Positions 25,257-32,760 of a DNA stretch of 35,329 nucleotides are shown in pieces (position 1 is the stretch's first letter; every line of letters begins with the position of its first letter). Position numbers and translations under genes: made by a program. A model generated the notes under the pieces. The model saw nothing but the letters and a program-made list of their open reading frames with translations. It searched no databases and was not told the DNA's origin. Origin of the DNA: Gelidibacter japonicus (GTDB lineage: Bacteria; Bacteroidota; Bacteroidia; Flavobacteriales; Flavobacteriaceae); contig NZ_BJKB01000011.1 in assembly GCF_010725055.1 (NCBI RefSeq), forward strand, positions 1 to 35,329, written 5' to 3'.

Positions 25257-25934
25257 ATGCAAAAAATTTTATTCGTGGGTCTTTTATCGATGGCATTAGG
25301 TTGTCATTCCACCAAGCAACAAACTACAAACACCTTGGGAAAAGAATTTTGGAACGAAAGATATTCGTCGGAAAAATACATTTACGGCACGGAGCCTAAC
25401 ACCTATTTTAAAAATGTAATTGATACATTGAAAATTAGCAGCATCTTACTGCCTGCCGAAGGTGAAGGTCGCAAGGCCGTATATGCTGCTAAACTGGGTT
25501 GGGATGTGGATGCGTTCGATATTAGTGAGGAAGGAAAGAAAAAGGCATTAAACTTGGCACAACAAGAAAATGTAAGTATAAAGTATTTTATTGCAGATTT
25601 TGGCAACCCAAAACTAAAGGATAACAGTTACAATGCCATTGCTTTAATAAACACACATATTCCCAAAAAAATACGGCTGAAAGGCTTTGAACATCTCAAA
25701 GCATCACTTCAACCAGGTGGTTTGATAATTATTGGAGGTTTTTCTACTAAACATCACAAAGCCGGATACCGTTTTGGCCCTCAAAATGAGGATATGCTTT
25801 ATGACATTGATGAGCTAAAAACTGTTTTTAAAGATTATGAGATACTACAAGTAGAAGAAAATGAAATTGAAATGAAAGATGGAGGCAGAAGTGGCAAAGG
25901 CATCATTTTAAACCTAATTGCCAAAAAGACGTAA
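25257..25934 (+). CDS. Lipoprotein-type SAM methyltransferase paralogue
   Basis: 225 aa from the ATG at 25257 (a longer frame from 25191 overlaps the previous gene). The N-terminus MQKILFVGLLSMALGC is a textbook lipoprotein signal with lipobox MALGC, then a short linker (HSTKQQTTNTLG) and a complete methyltransferase fold: FWNERYSSEKYIYGTEPNTY, SILLPAEGEGRKAVYAAKLG, AFDIS, GGLIIIGGFSTKH. If exported, the enzyme would lack cytoplasmic SAM, so either the signal is inefficient or the protein has another role. Tandem paralogue of the preceding gene. Confidence 0.75.
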   Translation: MQKILFVGLLSMALGCHSTKQQTTNTLGKEFWNERYSSEKYIYGTEPNTYFKNVIDTLKISSILLPAEGEGRKAVYAAKLGWDVDAFDISEEGKKKALNLAQQENVSIKYFIADFGNPKLKDNSYNAIALINTHIPKKIRLKGFEHLKASLQPGGLIIIGGFSTKHHKAGYRFGPQNEDMLYDIDELKTVFKDYEILQVEENEIEMKDGGRSGKGIILNLIAKKT

Positions 25935-25969
25935 CAAAAAATTATGAGCAATTGGGATTGCTAAAAAAT

Positions 25970-26099
25970 ATGAACCTTTCTAATAATAACAAAATAACCA
26001 CCTTAACAGGAATTGCCATTGTTGTGGCCAATATGATTGGAACTGGGGCATTTACCAGCCTCGGGTTTCAACTAAAAGAGCTTAACAACCCATCTGCCG
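25970..26099 (+). pseudogene. Amino-acid permease N-terminal fragment
   Basis: MNLSNNNKITTLTGIAIVVA then NMIGTGAFTSLGFQL is the first transmembrane helix of an APC-superfamily permease. Homology stops after ~43 residues, where leader-repeat copy C begins (26095). The remaining ~400 residues are missing, so the gene was cut by the rearrangement that brought in the ParB module. Confidence 0.7.
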
Positions 26100-26165
26100 C
26101 TTTATGCCGTAGTCTTTTAATGGGTGTATTTTACGAGTTTACCTTTGCGCTGATATTGATTGATG
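26095..26165 (-). repeat. Leader repeat, copy C (truncated)
   Basis: GCCGCTTTATGCCGTAGTCTTTTAATGGG...TATTTTACGAGTTTA matches the right half of copies A and D; the left half is missing, cut at the permease fragment. It lies downstream of the ParB-like gene, where a further minus-strand gene probably once started. Confidence 0.6.
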
Positions 26166-26203
26166 CTTTTCCTGTAAACCGGTATAGGGTTATCATAAAA
26201 AGA

Positions 26204-26234
26204 AAAAGGGCTGACACGGATGCCGACCCTTCTT
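26204..26234 (-). terminator. Terminator after the ParB-like gene
   Basis: On the minus strand AAGGGTCGGCA-TCCG-TGTCAGCCCTT (one mismatch, two wobbles) followed by TTTC; 15 bp past the stop at 26249. Confidence 0.7.
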
Positions 26235-26248
26235 CAGAACAACAAAAG

Positions 26249-27133
26249 CTAATCGTTTAATTCTTGAATTTTCTTTTCAAGAACAGCGATGCGCTCTTTC
26301 AAACGTGCTTCACGCTTGTCCCGTTTTTCAGCATATTCCTTTTCAATTGCTGCAATCTTCGATTTGAAGTATCCCTGAATGGCATTGTAGAATGAAATGT
26401 TCGTCAGGTTATTGACGTGATTGCTTTCACCAAAATGAACTTGCTTTGTAAGCAGGTACCGTATTAGCTTATGAAAAACATCTTTCTTGAAATTTTTCTT
26501 GAAATGCTCAACAACTTCAACATCTGTCATCTTTGAAGTCCCAACCAAAAATTTAGAAAAGTGCTTCTGGCGCCCAACATAATCCACATTGTTTTCAAAA
26601 AGTGAGATTGAAAAGGCGACCATTTCATCCACAGAAAGTGCTTTTTTGGTATTGATATAATCAGTTTCACGAATCATCTGTACCACTTCTTCAAACTGCT
26701 TGTTGTTCTCAATCTGTTTTTTGCGGATTTCTCGCTCATTAATTTTGATGATTTGTTCTTGGGGTGTACAATCTGCCATTTTCTTGTTGACCAATGGTGT
26801 AGAATATTCAGTGGAATCTTTCTCTGTCTTCTCAATAACTTTTACGAAAGCATTTTTGTGTTGGTAGGTTTCAGGATTGAAAACGATACCATTCACGAAG
26901 CCGTTGTCCTTGGCTGAATTGTACATTTCCAGGTCATCTTTATAGCTCTGTATAGCTTCGTCCAATTCTGCTTTCAGTTCATCCTCGGAATAATCATAAT
27001 GCTGGTATTCAACCTTTATGGCATCCATTGTTGGTTCAGTAGGACATTCTATGATTTCAACATCATCCAACAAATAGACTTTCAATCCGTTGTTTTCCAG
27101 ATGGGAAATGACCAGTTGATTTTTTTTCTTCAT
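26249..27133 (-). pseudogene. C-terminal half of the ParB-like protein, out of frame
   Basis: 294 codons starting KKKNQLVISHLENNGLKVYL. It overlaps the 3' end of the ParB frame by 71 bp and joins to it if one A is removed from the A8 tract at 27120-27127, giving a 595-aa protein with ...YWADEEKNQLVISHLENN... across the junction. This half is mostly helical and charged, ending in a coiled coil (RDKREARLKERIAVLEKKIQ). Its own ATG (27133) has no clear ribosome-binding site, so it is probably not an independent gene. Confidence 0.65.
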
Positions 27134-28037
27134 CTGCCCAATACTGTCGTATTTCAGGAATCAACAGAACGCTTTCTTTCTTGGATTTTTCAATGAGGTT
27201 CAAAAAGTATTTGGACTTTTTCGTTTCAAAACAAGCCGATTTGGTGCAGACCATTTTACCTTCGCCAAAAAGATTCCCTTGATTTGCGGCATTGAATGGG
27301 CATTCTATACAAGCTCCAGCTTTCGGGACCAAAATCTTGTCTGAAACATCAAAAGGGGCTTTTTCCAAATCATAGGTTCGGTTGTTTATCATTCGGTTTA
27401 TCTGATGTGCGTTGAATTCTTCGCCCATCGTTTCCAACATCATCTGCTGCTCTTCTGGCTCAAAGAGCGCAACGCCAACAGCTAATGAAATGGTCATTTC
27501 ACCACTGCGAACAAAATGTTTGAAGCCATCAATCAATCCGGAAAGCTTCAAGCGTTGTCGAATAAAATTGTCCGTTCTTCCCAAACGCTTTGCGATTTCT
27601 GGCGGGGAATACTTATTGCTCAAATAGGCTATGGCATCAGCTTCTTCTGTAGTTTCAACATCCTGTCGTTGTAGGTTTTCGATAATTTGAACTTCGAGAA
27701 CCTCATTGTTCTCATAGGTCCTCACGATACAGGGAATAGTTTTCTTTTTGGCCAGCATAGTTGCTCTGTAACGACGTTCGCCCATTACGATTATAAAATC
27801 CCTTCCAGATTTTCTTACAGTTATAGGCTGTAATACCCCGTGCGATTTGATGCTTTCTGAAAGTTGGCTCAGCAATTTTTCATCAAAGGTTTTTCGTGGC
27901 TGTTCTGGGTCTGGCTTGATTTTGCCAATGTCCAGGTACTGGATTTGAAGTGCTGGTACTTTCTTCCCATTTACTTCATTTTTGGCAGCTGCATTTGTGC
28001 TTCTGCGTTTTCTTGAGGTACTCGCTTTTGTTGTCAT
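27063..28037 (-). CDS. parB: ParB/Spo0J-like partition protein (N-terminal frame)
   Basis: 324 aa in the frame as given, from the ATG at 28037 (a TTG three codons upstream is also open). Motifs: KPDPEQPRKTFDE, VMGERRYRATMLAKKK (arginine-rich CTP-binding box), IIENLQRQDVE, the helix-turn-helix EIAKRLGRTDNFIRQRLKLS, then a cysteine cluster (CIECPFN, CTKSACFE) likely to bind zinc. It belongs to the element-borne ParB family that continues into the following frame. ParB proteins load on parS sites, usually with a ParA partner; no parA is present here. A frameshift at the A8 tract truncates it. Leader copy D lies upstream. Confidence 0.8.
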   Translation of the reverse strand: MTTKASTSRKRRSTNAAAKNEVNGKKVPALQIQYLDIGKIKPDPEQPRKTFDEKLLSQLSESIKSHGVLQPITVRKSGRDFIIVMGERRYRATMLAKKKTIPCIVRTYENNEVLEVQIIENLQRQDVETTEEADAIAYLSNKYSPPEIAKRLGRTDNFIRQRLKLSGLIDGFKHFVRSGEMTISLAVGVALFEPEEQQMMLETMGEEFNAHQINRMINNRTYDLEKAPFDVSDKILVPKAGACIECPFNAANQGNLFGEGKMVCTKSACFETKKSKYFLNLIEKSKKESVLLIPEIRQYWADEEKKSTGHFPSGKQRIESLFVG

Positions 28038-28074
28038 AATACTCAAATTTTAGATTAAACAATATTTGAGCAGT

Positions 28075-28205
28075 GAACCAAACGGAAGATAAAATCTTGG
28101 CTCAAAAGGAAACGGAATAAATAAGCAAGGGAAGAAGCGTCGGCTTTATGCCGTAGTCTTTTGATGCAAGTATTTTACGAGTTTAAATTGCGGTTATATT
28201 GTATG
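28075..28205 (-). repeat. Leader repeat, copy D (ParB leader)
   Basis: The most complete copy: CCAAACGGAA, CTCAAAAGGAAACGGAATAA, CGGCTTTATGCCGTAGTC, TATTTTACGAGTTTAA, ATATTGTATGAT. It ends ~40 bp upstream of the ParB-like start. The hairpin CGGC-TTTAT-GCCG is at 28141-28153. Confidence 0.7.
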
Positions 28206-28332
28206 ATAATAAACCTCTCTCTAAAACACATAATCCAAAAATTTTGGCTAGAGAATGTTACATTTCTTTAGGGTTGATAGGGAAGTGAAAACCGAAGTAA
28301 GAGAAAATTTATTGGGCAAAACATTAACAATG

Positions 28333-29325
28333 CTACCAATCCAAACCTCTAATTCTTTCTTGTAATTGGGTTAGGTGTTTTAAAATAGCATCCCAACTTA
28401 GGGATTCGCCAACAAACATATTTTCTTGCATCACATTATAGTCACTCTCATAATCTTTAATTACTACATCTGGCGGGACTATTTGAATCAAGCTTGGTTT
28501 GTGATTGGCATAATCTATACCTTTTAATGGAGAGAAAGTGCTTCTGTGCTCTACGATGTGATAAAATAATTCTTTGTCTTTAAAGGCCTTTGTTGCGTGT
28601 TCGGTATCCATTAAACGTTCTAAATCGTAAAGGTGCCTGCTTAATCTATCTACCCTGATATTGTTTTTTTGCCATTCTTCGTGCAGTAGGAAGATTTTTT
28701 CTAAAAATGTTCTTTGCGGTTCAACAGTTCGTACATCGAAAGTTGGATTTGTAAATTCCGCCGATTCAAATTCCCTATCAATTATGGAACGTATAGGGAC
28801 ATCCTCACAGGGTTCACGAAGCGACCTACAACTGATTTCCAAAAGTACCCTTGGTCTTAGATAATCACTTTGTTTTGTCAATGGGTCATAAGTCACATAA
28901 ATCCGCAATGGGTCTGTATCAGAATCCTCAAATGGTTCAATACCTATCGAAGAAATGGGTAACTCACTTTTCTCAATCGCTTTTGATATATCGGCCAGTA
29001 GCTCTGTGCTTATAAACTTGGCACTTTTCTTTCTTAGTTTCTTTATTTGCGAACGGGACAATTCCCCATCCATATCAAAAAAAGCACGGTCTATGGCCAA
29101 GTCTATGTCTTCTGAAAATCGATTTATCAAATCATAGCCTTTGCTTAATGAAGTGCCACCCTTAAACACAAAGGCTTCTGCATACGGCAAGGAAAAAACG
29201 ATGTGAAGCATTTTGGTTACCCACCAATCTTTTTCAACTGCAAATGCAGGAAGATTGGCCCTTACACCAGCTTGGGTAAATATTATTGTTTTTTGTTCAT
29301 CGGTAAGGTCTATAAAATCACTCAT
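28333..29325 (-). CDS. AbiEii-family nucleotidyltransferase toxin, second pair
   Basis: 330 aa from the ATG at 29325. FVFKGGTSLSKGY (residues 53-65) and SEDIDLAID (71-79) are the nucleotidyltransferase GG and DxD motifs; the third carboxylate is in LEISCRS, followed by FLEKIFLLHEEWQ and LYDLERLM as in the AbiEii/AbiGii group. Predicted toxin of a type IV system: transfers nucleotides to tRNA or another target. Its start overlaps the antitoxin stop by 8 nt (ATGAGTGA), the same arrangement as in the pair at 4180-5830, although the proteins are from a different lineage. Confidence 0.88.
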   Translation of the reverse strand: MSDFIDLTDEQKTIIFTQAGVRANLPAFAVEKDWWVTKMLHIVFSLPYAEAFVFKGGTSLSKGYDLINRFSEDIDLAIDRAFFDMDGELSRSQIKKLRKKSAKFISTELLADISKAIEKSELPISSIGIEPFEDSDTDPLRIYVTYDPLTKQSDYLRPRVLLEISCRSLREPCEDVPIRSIIDREFESAEFTNPTFDVRTVEPQRTFLEKIFLLHEEWQKNNIRVDRLSRHLYDLERLMDTEHATKAFKDKELFYHIVEHRSTFSPLKGIDYANHKPSLIQIVPPDVVIKDYESDYNVMQENMFVGESLSWDAILKHLTQLQERIRGLDW

Positions 29326-29926
29326 AGTAGTATTGAAGTAAATCCCCAAAAATATCGGCTATCCACGATGGCGCAAGTTTCATATCGTGGTATAGGTTTT
29401 CTGGTTCTTCTTTTTTTAGTTGCTCTTTAATCTTGATAATTTCGTCTTGCGACACTTTTTCTTTTCCGATTTCCTTTAATGCCTGTATGGCAAGACCACT
29501 CAGCCTTCCCTTGGCTGACAGATTTTTTGGGCTGGCTTTTTTAAACTTTATTTTACGTTTACCAATGTTAATTGTACGTGGCGAACCATCAGTTAGAAAA
29601 ACGGCATTCAACGGAACTTGTGTCGAAAGCCCAAGTAGATTTAAGGCTTGGATTCCGGTTGGAATAATACGAGCATTGTCACGTAACGCAATCTCTTCTG
29701 CAATGGTTTCAATATCGGGATAAAGCACCCCTAAAAGCTCATCTCGTTCGGGATATAAATAAATACCTCGTGCAAGGCGTTCCAAAAAACCCTCATTGGT
29801 AAGCCGCAATAAAGATTTCTTGGTGTTTTCTACACCATACTTTATTTCAAAGTCTGATGGCAACACTATCTTACCCCTGTTCCCTGCTTTAATTTCGTCC
29901 TTTATTTTTTCTTTTATCGACTTCAA
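29318..29926 (-). CDS. DUF6088/AbiEi-type antitoxin, second pair
   Basis: 202 aa starting at a TTG (29926); no ATG is available near the conserved N-terminus MKSIKEKIKDEI. A winged-helix segment (KKSLLRLTNEGFLERLARGI then YLYP) is followed by an AbiEi core (ALNLLGLSTQVPLNAVFLTD, SPRTINIG). DUF6088 proteins are partners of AbiEii-type nucleotidyltransferases and autorepress. The promoter and a palindrome lie 10-40 bp upstream, leaving an extremely short leader. Confidence 0.85.
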   Translation of the reverse strand: MKSIKEKIKDEIKAGNRGKIVLPSDFEIKYGVENTKKSLLRLTNEGFLERLARGIYLYPERDELLGVLYPDIETIAEEIALRDNARIIPTGIQALNLLGLSTQVPLNAVFLTDGSPRTINIGKRKIKFKKASPKNLSAKGRLSGLAIQALKEIGKEKVSQDEIIKIKEQLKKEEPENLYHDMKLAPSWIADIFGDLLQYYYE

Positions 29927-29936
29927 TTAATTTATT

Positions 29937-29967
29937 TTGTCCCAAATATATGCTTTTTTTGGGACAA
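29937..29967 (-). promoter_or_regulatory. Promoter/operator of the second AbiE pair
   Basis: TTGTCCCAAA...TTTGGGACAA, spaced 11 bp. On the minus strand the -7 box TATATTTG (29943-29950) lies across the right arm, so repressor binding would occlude the promoter. Transcription would begin only ~10 nt before the TTG start. Same arms as the orphan palindrome at 5842-5872. Confidence 0.65.
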
Positions 29968-29999
29968 TTAGCCTCATAAAATCATTAAATAAGCAAATA

Positions 30000-30039
30000 A
30001 TACACACAATAATAAAAAATATTATATTTTTGTGTGTAT
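30000..30039 (+). promoter_or_regulatory. Inverted repeat upstream of the HTH-ImmA gene
   Basis: ATACACACAA...TTGTGTGTAT with an inner AATA/TATT pairing; 50 bp before the start at 30089. Likely autoregulatory operator for the helix-turn-helix domain encoded there. Confidence 0.55.
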
Positions 30040-30088
30040 ATGAATAAATTTCGTATCCTTGTAAAAAGTTGAACTAACACGCTTAAAA

Positions 30089-31195
30089 ATGGAACTTGGA
30101 AAAAGAATAAAACAGTTACGGCAAGATGCAGGTCTATCCCAGCAGGAATTTGCTGATTACACGGGGTTTTCAGTTTCCTATATCCAAAAATTTGAAGAAG
30201 GAAAACGAGAGATGAAAACAAACCATTTAATACGTTTTTCTAAGGTTTTAAAATTAAAGCCTTTCGATATTATAAATACCGAAAGTACCAATTTGGAGTA
30301 TCGCCCAGGCGATAAGTCTGCCTTTTCAATGACCAATATTGAGTATCGTGAAAAACAAGAGTCGCATAAGGTCTTTGAAAATGAAATCATAGAAAGTATT
30401 TCGAGTGATTTCTTCAACATTATAGAACTGGAAAATATAATGGACGATAAAATCAAGTTCAAAAATCCAGTAGAGAATATTGTGATAAGCAAAGCCGCCG
30501 ATGTTGAAGATGCAGTTAAAGTAATTCGTAAAAAATGGAAACTTGGAAAAAACCCAATTTACGATGTGATTCATCTATTGGAAAATAAGGGTATTAAAAT
30601 CTTTGAGGTTGAAAAGCCAAATAGTTTTGTTGCTTTCTCGGGTTGGGCAGGTGAAGTCCCTATCATTGTACTTAATGCAATAAATCCAGATGTTGCCAGA
30701 AGGCGCTTTACGACATTACACGAACTAGCTCATTTAATTCTTGATTTTGATATTGATGACCATAAAAAAATCGAACGCTTTTGTGACCATTTTGCAGGTG
30801 CGATGCTTCTTTTTGAAGACGTGCTTTATGACCACTTTAATAACGAAAGAAATGGAATTACCCTTGAGGAATTAAAAAGTATCAAAGCTGCATACGGAAT
30901 ATCCATTTTGGCCATCATAATTCGCGTGCTTACCCTCAAAATAATTGATTGGGACACCTATCACTCGTGGAAAGATAAATATGACCAATGGCGAGAAAAT
31001 GATGATACTTCATTTGGCGAGTATAATGGTGTTGAAAAGCCAAAACGGTTTTTTAGCCTGTTGGCTAAAGGACTGAATATGGATAATCAAGAAGGCAAGT
31101 CCCTTTTGTCGCCAACGAAAGCGGCAGAATTGTCGAATATGACTATAAAAGATATTAATGCCAGATTTGGCGGGAAGAATTTTATGAGAAACTAG
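30089..31195 (+). CDS. XRE-HTH / ImmA-IrrE metallopeptidase
   Basis: 368 aa. An N-terminal HTH (residues 5-62: RIKQLRQDAGLSQQEFADYT, VSYIQKFEEGKREM) is fused to an ImmA/IrrE (COG2856) zinc peptidase with the HExxH motif in TTLHELAHLILDFD (H211-H215) and a third-ligand helix FCDHFAGAMLLFED. Such proteins bind the operator as antitoxin-like repressors and are inactivated by, or cleave, partners. The next gene starts at the base after its stop (TAG|ATG), indicating a two-gene unit. Known COG2856 partners include PIN-fold toxins. Confidence 0.88.
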   Translation: MELGKRIKQLRQDAGLSQQEFADYTGFSVSYIQKFEEGKREMKTNHLIRFSKVLKLKPFDIINTESTNLEYRPGDKSAFSMTNIEYREKQESHKVFENEIIESISSDFFNIIELENIMDDKIKFKNPVENIVISKAADVEDAVKVIRKKWKLGKNPIYDVIHLLENKGIKIFEVEKPNSFVAFSGWAGEVPIIVLNAINPDVARRRFTTLHELAHLILDFDIDDHKKIERFCDHFAGAMLLFEDVLYDHFNNERNGITLEELKSIKAAYGISILAIIIRVLTLKIIDWDTYHSWKDKYDQWRENDDTSFGEYNGVEKPKRFFSLLAKGLNMDNQEGKSLLSPTKAAELSNMTIKDINARFGGKNFMRN

Positions 31196-31609
31196 ATGTA
31201 TATATTCAGCGACATAGAATTATTGCTTCTGTTGGACAGTCTAAGAATATTGGACAGTTCAACCGATTCATTTTATGTTACTGAAATGGCTCTGGAATCA
31301 ACTTGTTACGATTACGTGCAACGCAATCATTTAAAACGGTTGGTTGAAGAAGGCAAAATAAATACATATTCGCTCGAAGGCGAATTTTTTAAGTTTTGCT
31401 GCAAGGAAAGTATAAAGTTCGGCGGATTACAAATTATGGATTTCGCCGCTATTTATTATTGTAAAACTATAAATGGTGTTCTCGTAGAAAGAAATGACAT
31501 TATAAAAGAGTGCGCTGAGAACAATGGGATAAATGCCCTATCGGTCAATGAAATATTGAGCACTATTGTAAAAGAAAAAAAGTATATGGAATTTATAAAA
31601 GCACTATAA
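31196..31609 (+). CDS. PIN-like partner (candidate toxin)
   Basis: 137 aa, no confident family. Layout is reminiscent of a PIN ribonuclease: a leading strand (LLLLLDSLRILDS), FYVTEMALE with an acidic residue, a central GLQIMDFAAIYYCKTI, then VERNDIIKECAENNGINALS, which resembles the PIN 'T/N-D...A...GI' segment. Aspartates at 'LDS', 'MDF' and 'RND' plus the glutamate in EMALE could be the acidic site. It directly abuts the HTH-ImmA gene and is followed by a hairpin, so the pair is self-contained. Inference from layout, moderate confidence. Confidence 0.5.
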   Translation: MYIFSDIELLLLLDSLRILDSSTDSFYVTEMALESTCYDYVQRNHLKRLVEEGKINTYSLEGEFFKFCCKESIKFGGLQIMDFAAIYYCKTINGVLVERNDIIKECAENNGINALSVNEILSTIVKEKKYMEFIKAL

Positions 31610-31614
31610 AAAAA

Positions 31615-31639
31615 AGCTGACATCAATTTGATACCAGCT
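31615..31639 (+). terminator. Hairpin after the HTH-ImmA pair
   Basis: AGCTGACATCAA/TTTGATACCAGCT stem immediately past the stop at 31609, preceded by an A-run (works in the opposite direction too). Confidence 0.55.
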
Positions 31640-31705
31640 CTATTATTTACTTTAAGATAAGATTGGAATATTATCTGTAAAGACTTTGTTTTTAGCGATA
31701 CAAAT

Positions 31706-31724
31706 ATACCGTTTTTTTCGGTAT
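31706..31724. promoter_or_regulatory. Short inverted repeat in the gap 31640-31830
   Basis: ATACCG-TTTTTTT-CGGTAT, an inverted repeat in the otherwise empty region between the toxin pair and the 58-aa gene. Could be an operator or a terminator; undecided. Confidence 0.35.
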
Positions 31725-31830
31725 TTAAAAGTCTTCTGCATACAAACTCCCCTTTCATTTTAGAGCAAGTAATATTCAGCTACCAACTGGTGGCACGCAC
31801 TATTTGTATAATTTTTTAAATCAATTTGTT

Positions 31831-32007
31831 ATGGCAAAAAACAAGCCGTATGGCGACAATGCAAGAAAAGGGGCAGTTAAAAACCGTTCCCAAGTACTAA
31901 ACCCAAAAACTGGGCTTTACGTTAAACGAGATTCCAACTCTGGAAGATTTATGGACGTAAAGACCAGCGGCGGAAAATTCAAAGGCGTTACTGATAAAAG
32001 CAAGTAG
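31831..32007 (+). CDS. Conserved 58-aa basic micro-protein
   Basis: MAKNKPYGDNARKGAVKNRS, QVLNPKTGLYVKRD, then SGRFMDVKTSGGKFKGV. The ATG at 31831 fits the conserved start; a frame from 31804 adds nine weak residues. The sequence is strongly basic and highly reminiscent of a small protein widely conserved in bacterial accessory DNA. Function unknown; length and composition would suit nucleic-acid binding. Confidence 0.75.
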   Translation: MAKNKPYGDNARKGAVKNRSQVLNPKTGLYVKRDSNSGRFMDVKTSGGKFKGVTDKSK

Positions 32008-32060
32008 CACTTCAGCGAAACCCAAATGCTGTGAACTTGGGCTAATTTAATTTTTTGATT

Positions 32061-32213
32061 ATGAATTATTCGTATCAAAACGACAGGTTGAGTCTTTGTA
32101 AAAAGGACACTTGTCTTCATTTAAAAGGGGATAACGCAAGAGTTATTTCCACAATTCTTACTGTGGTAACGTTTGTTGCGGCTGTTTCGGCCATTGCAAA
32201 AGCTATCAGGTAA
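32061..32213 (+). CDS. 50-aa protein with C-terminal TM helix
   Basis: MNYSYQNDRLSLCKKDTCLH then an LKGDNARVIST segment and a C-terminal hydrophobic helix (ILTVVTFVAAVSAIAKAIR), resembling a tail-anchored or holin-like peptide. Small, plausible gene: 53 bp after the 58-aa gene, same strand, followed by a strong hairpin. No family recognised. Confidence 0.55.
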   Translation: MNYSYQNDRLSLCKKDTCLHLKGDNARVISTILTVVTFVAAVSAIAKAIR

Positions 32214-32215
32214 TC

Positions 32216-32248
32216 AACTAGGCTGGCTCTTCGGAAATCAGCCTAGTT
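32216..32248 (+). terminator. Hairpin upstream of the Pycsar-like operon
   Basis: AACTAGGCTG-13 nt-CAGCCTAGTT, a perfect 10-bp stem, 16 bp before the effector gene. No T-run follows, so it may be an attenuator or RNA-processing site rather than a full terminator. Confidence 0.55.
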
Positions 32249-32264
32249 AATAAATCAAACTTAT

Positions 32265-32759
32265 ATGGAAAAGGAAAGATTAGAATATACTATAACCAGA
32301 TTGGACCACTATTACGATAGTGTCAATAATAAAACGGCAGTTTACATCGCCATCAACACCTTTATTACTGGCGGTGCGATTACGTTGCTAACCCAAATCC
32401 AAGAACTTTTGGATAAGGAAATTTGGCTATTGATTTTTTTGGCTGGCATAATCGCCTTTGGCGTGGGAAGTCTAATACTCTTGGCATTGGCCAGTATGCC
32501 TTATTTATCACCAAAGTCAGAAATAGAATCATTGTACTATTTCGAAAGCATTGCGGAAAAAAGTGCTCAAGAGTTTTTTGACTTATCAAAAGAACAAGAT
32601 AAAAAAGAGGACAAAAAAGATTTGAGAAACCAAGTCTATGTGCTTTCAAAAGGCCTGAAAGCAAAATTTAAGAAACTAAAATGGGCTTGTGGCCTGTTGA
32701 TTATACAATTCTTGCTATTGGCACCATTAACCTACATATTAATTAAAATTACCTCATAA
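32265..32759 (+). CDS. pycTM: Pycsar-type transmembrane effector (PycTM-like)
   Basis: 164 aa. N-terminal RLDHYYDSVNNKTAVYIAIN, matching the PycTM start 'L..D.K.....N', leads into TM1 (~25-44), then TM2 (~52-79, IWLLIFLAGIIAFGVGSLIL) and, after a charged cytoplasmic segment (IESLYYFESIAEKSAQEF ... DLRNQVYVLSKGLKAKFKKL), TM3 (~139-161). In Pycsar systems the cyclic pyrimidine nucleotide made on infection activates such proteins to disrupt the membrane and kill the cell. It is followed by the cyclase one base after its stop. Family assignment from pattern recognition. Confidence 0.82.
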   Translation: MEKERLEYTITRLDHYYDSVNNKTAVYIAINTFITGGAITLLTQIQELLDKEIWLLIFLAGIIAFGVGSLILLALASMPYLSPKSEIESLYYFESIAEKSAQEFFDLSKEQDKKEDKKDLRNQVYVLSKGLKAKFKKLKWACGLLIIQFLLLAPLTYILIKITS

Positions 32760-32760
32760 A

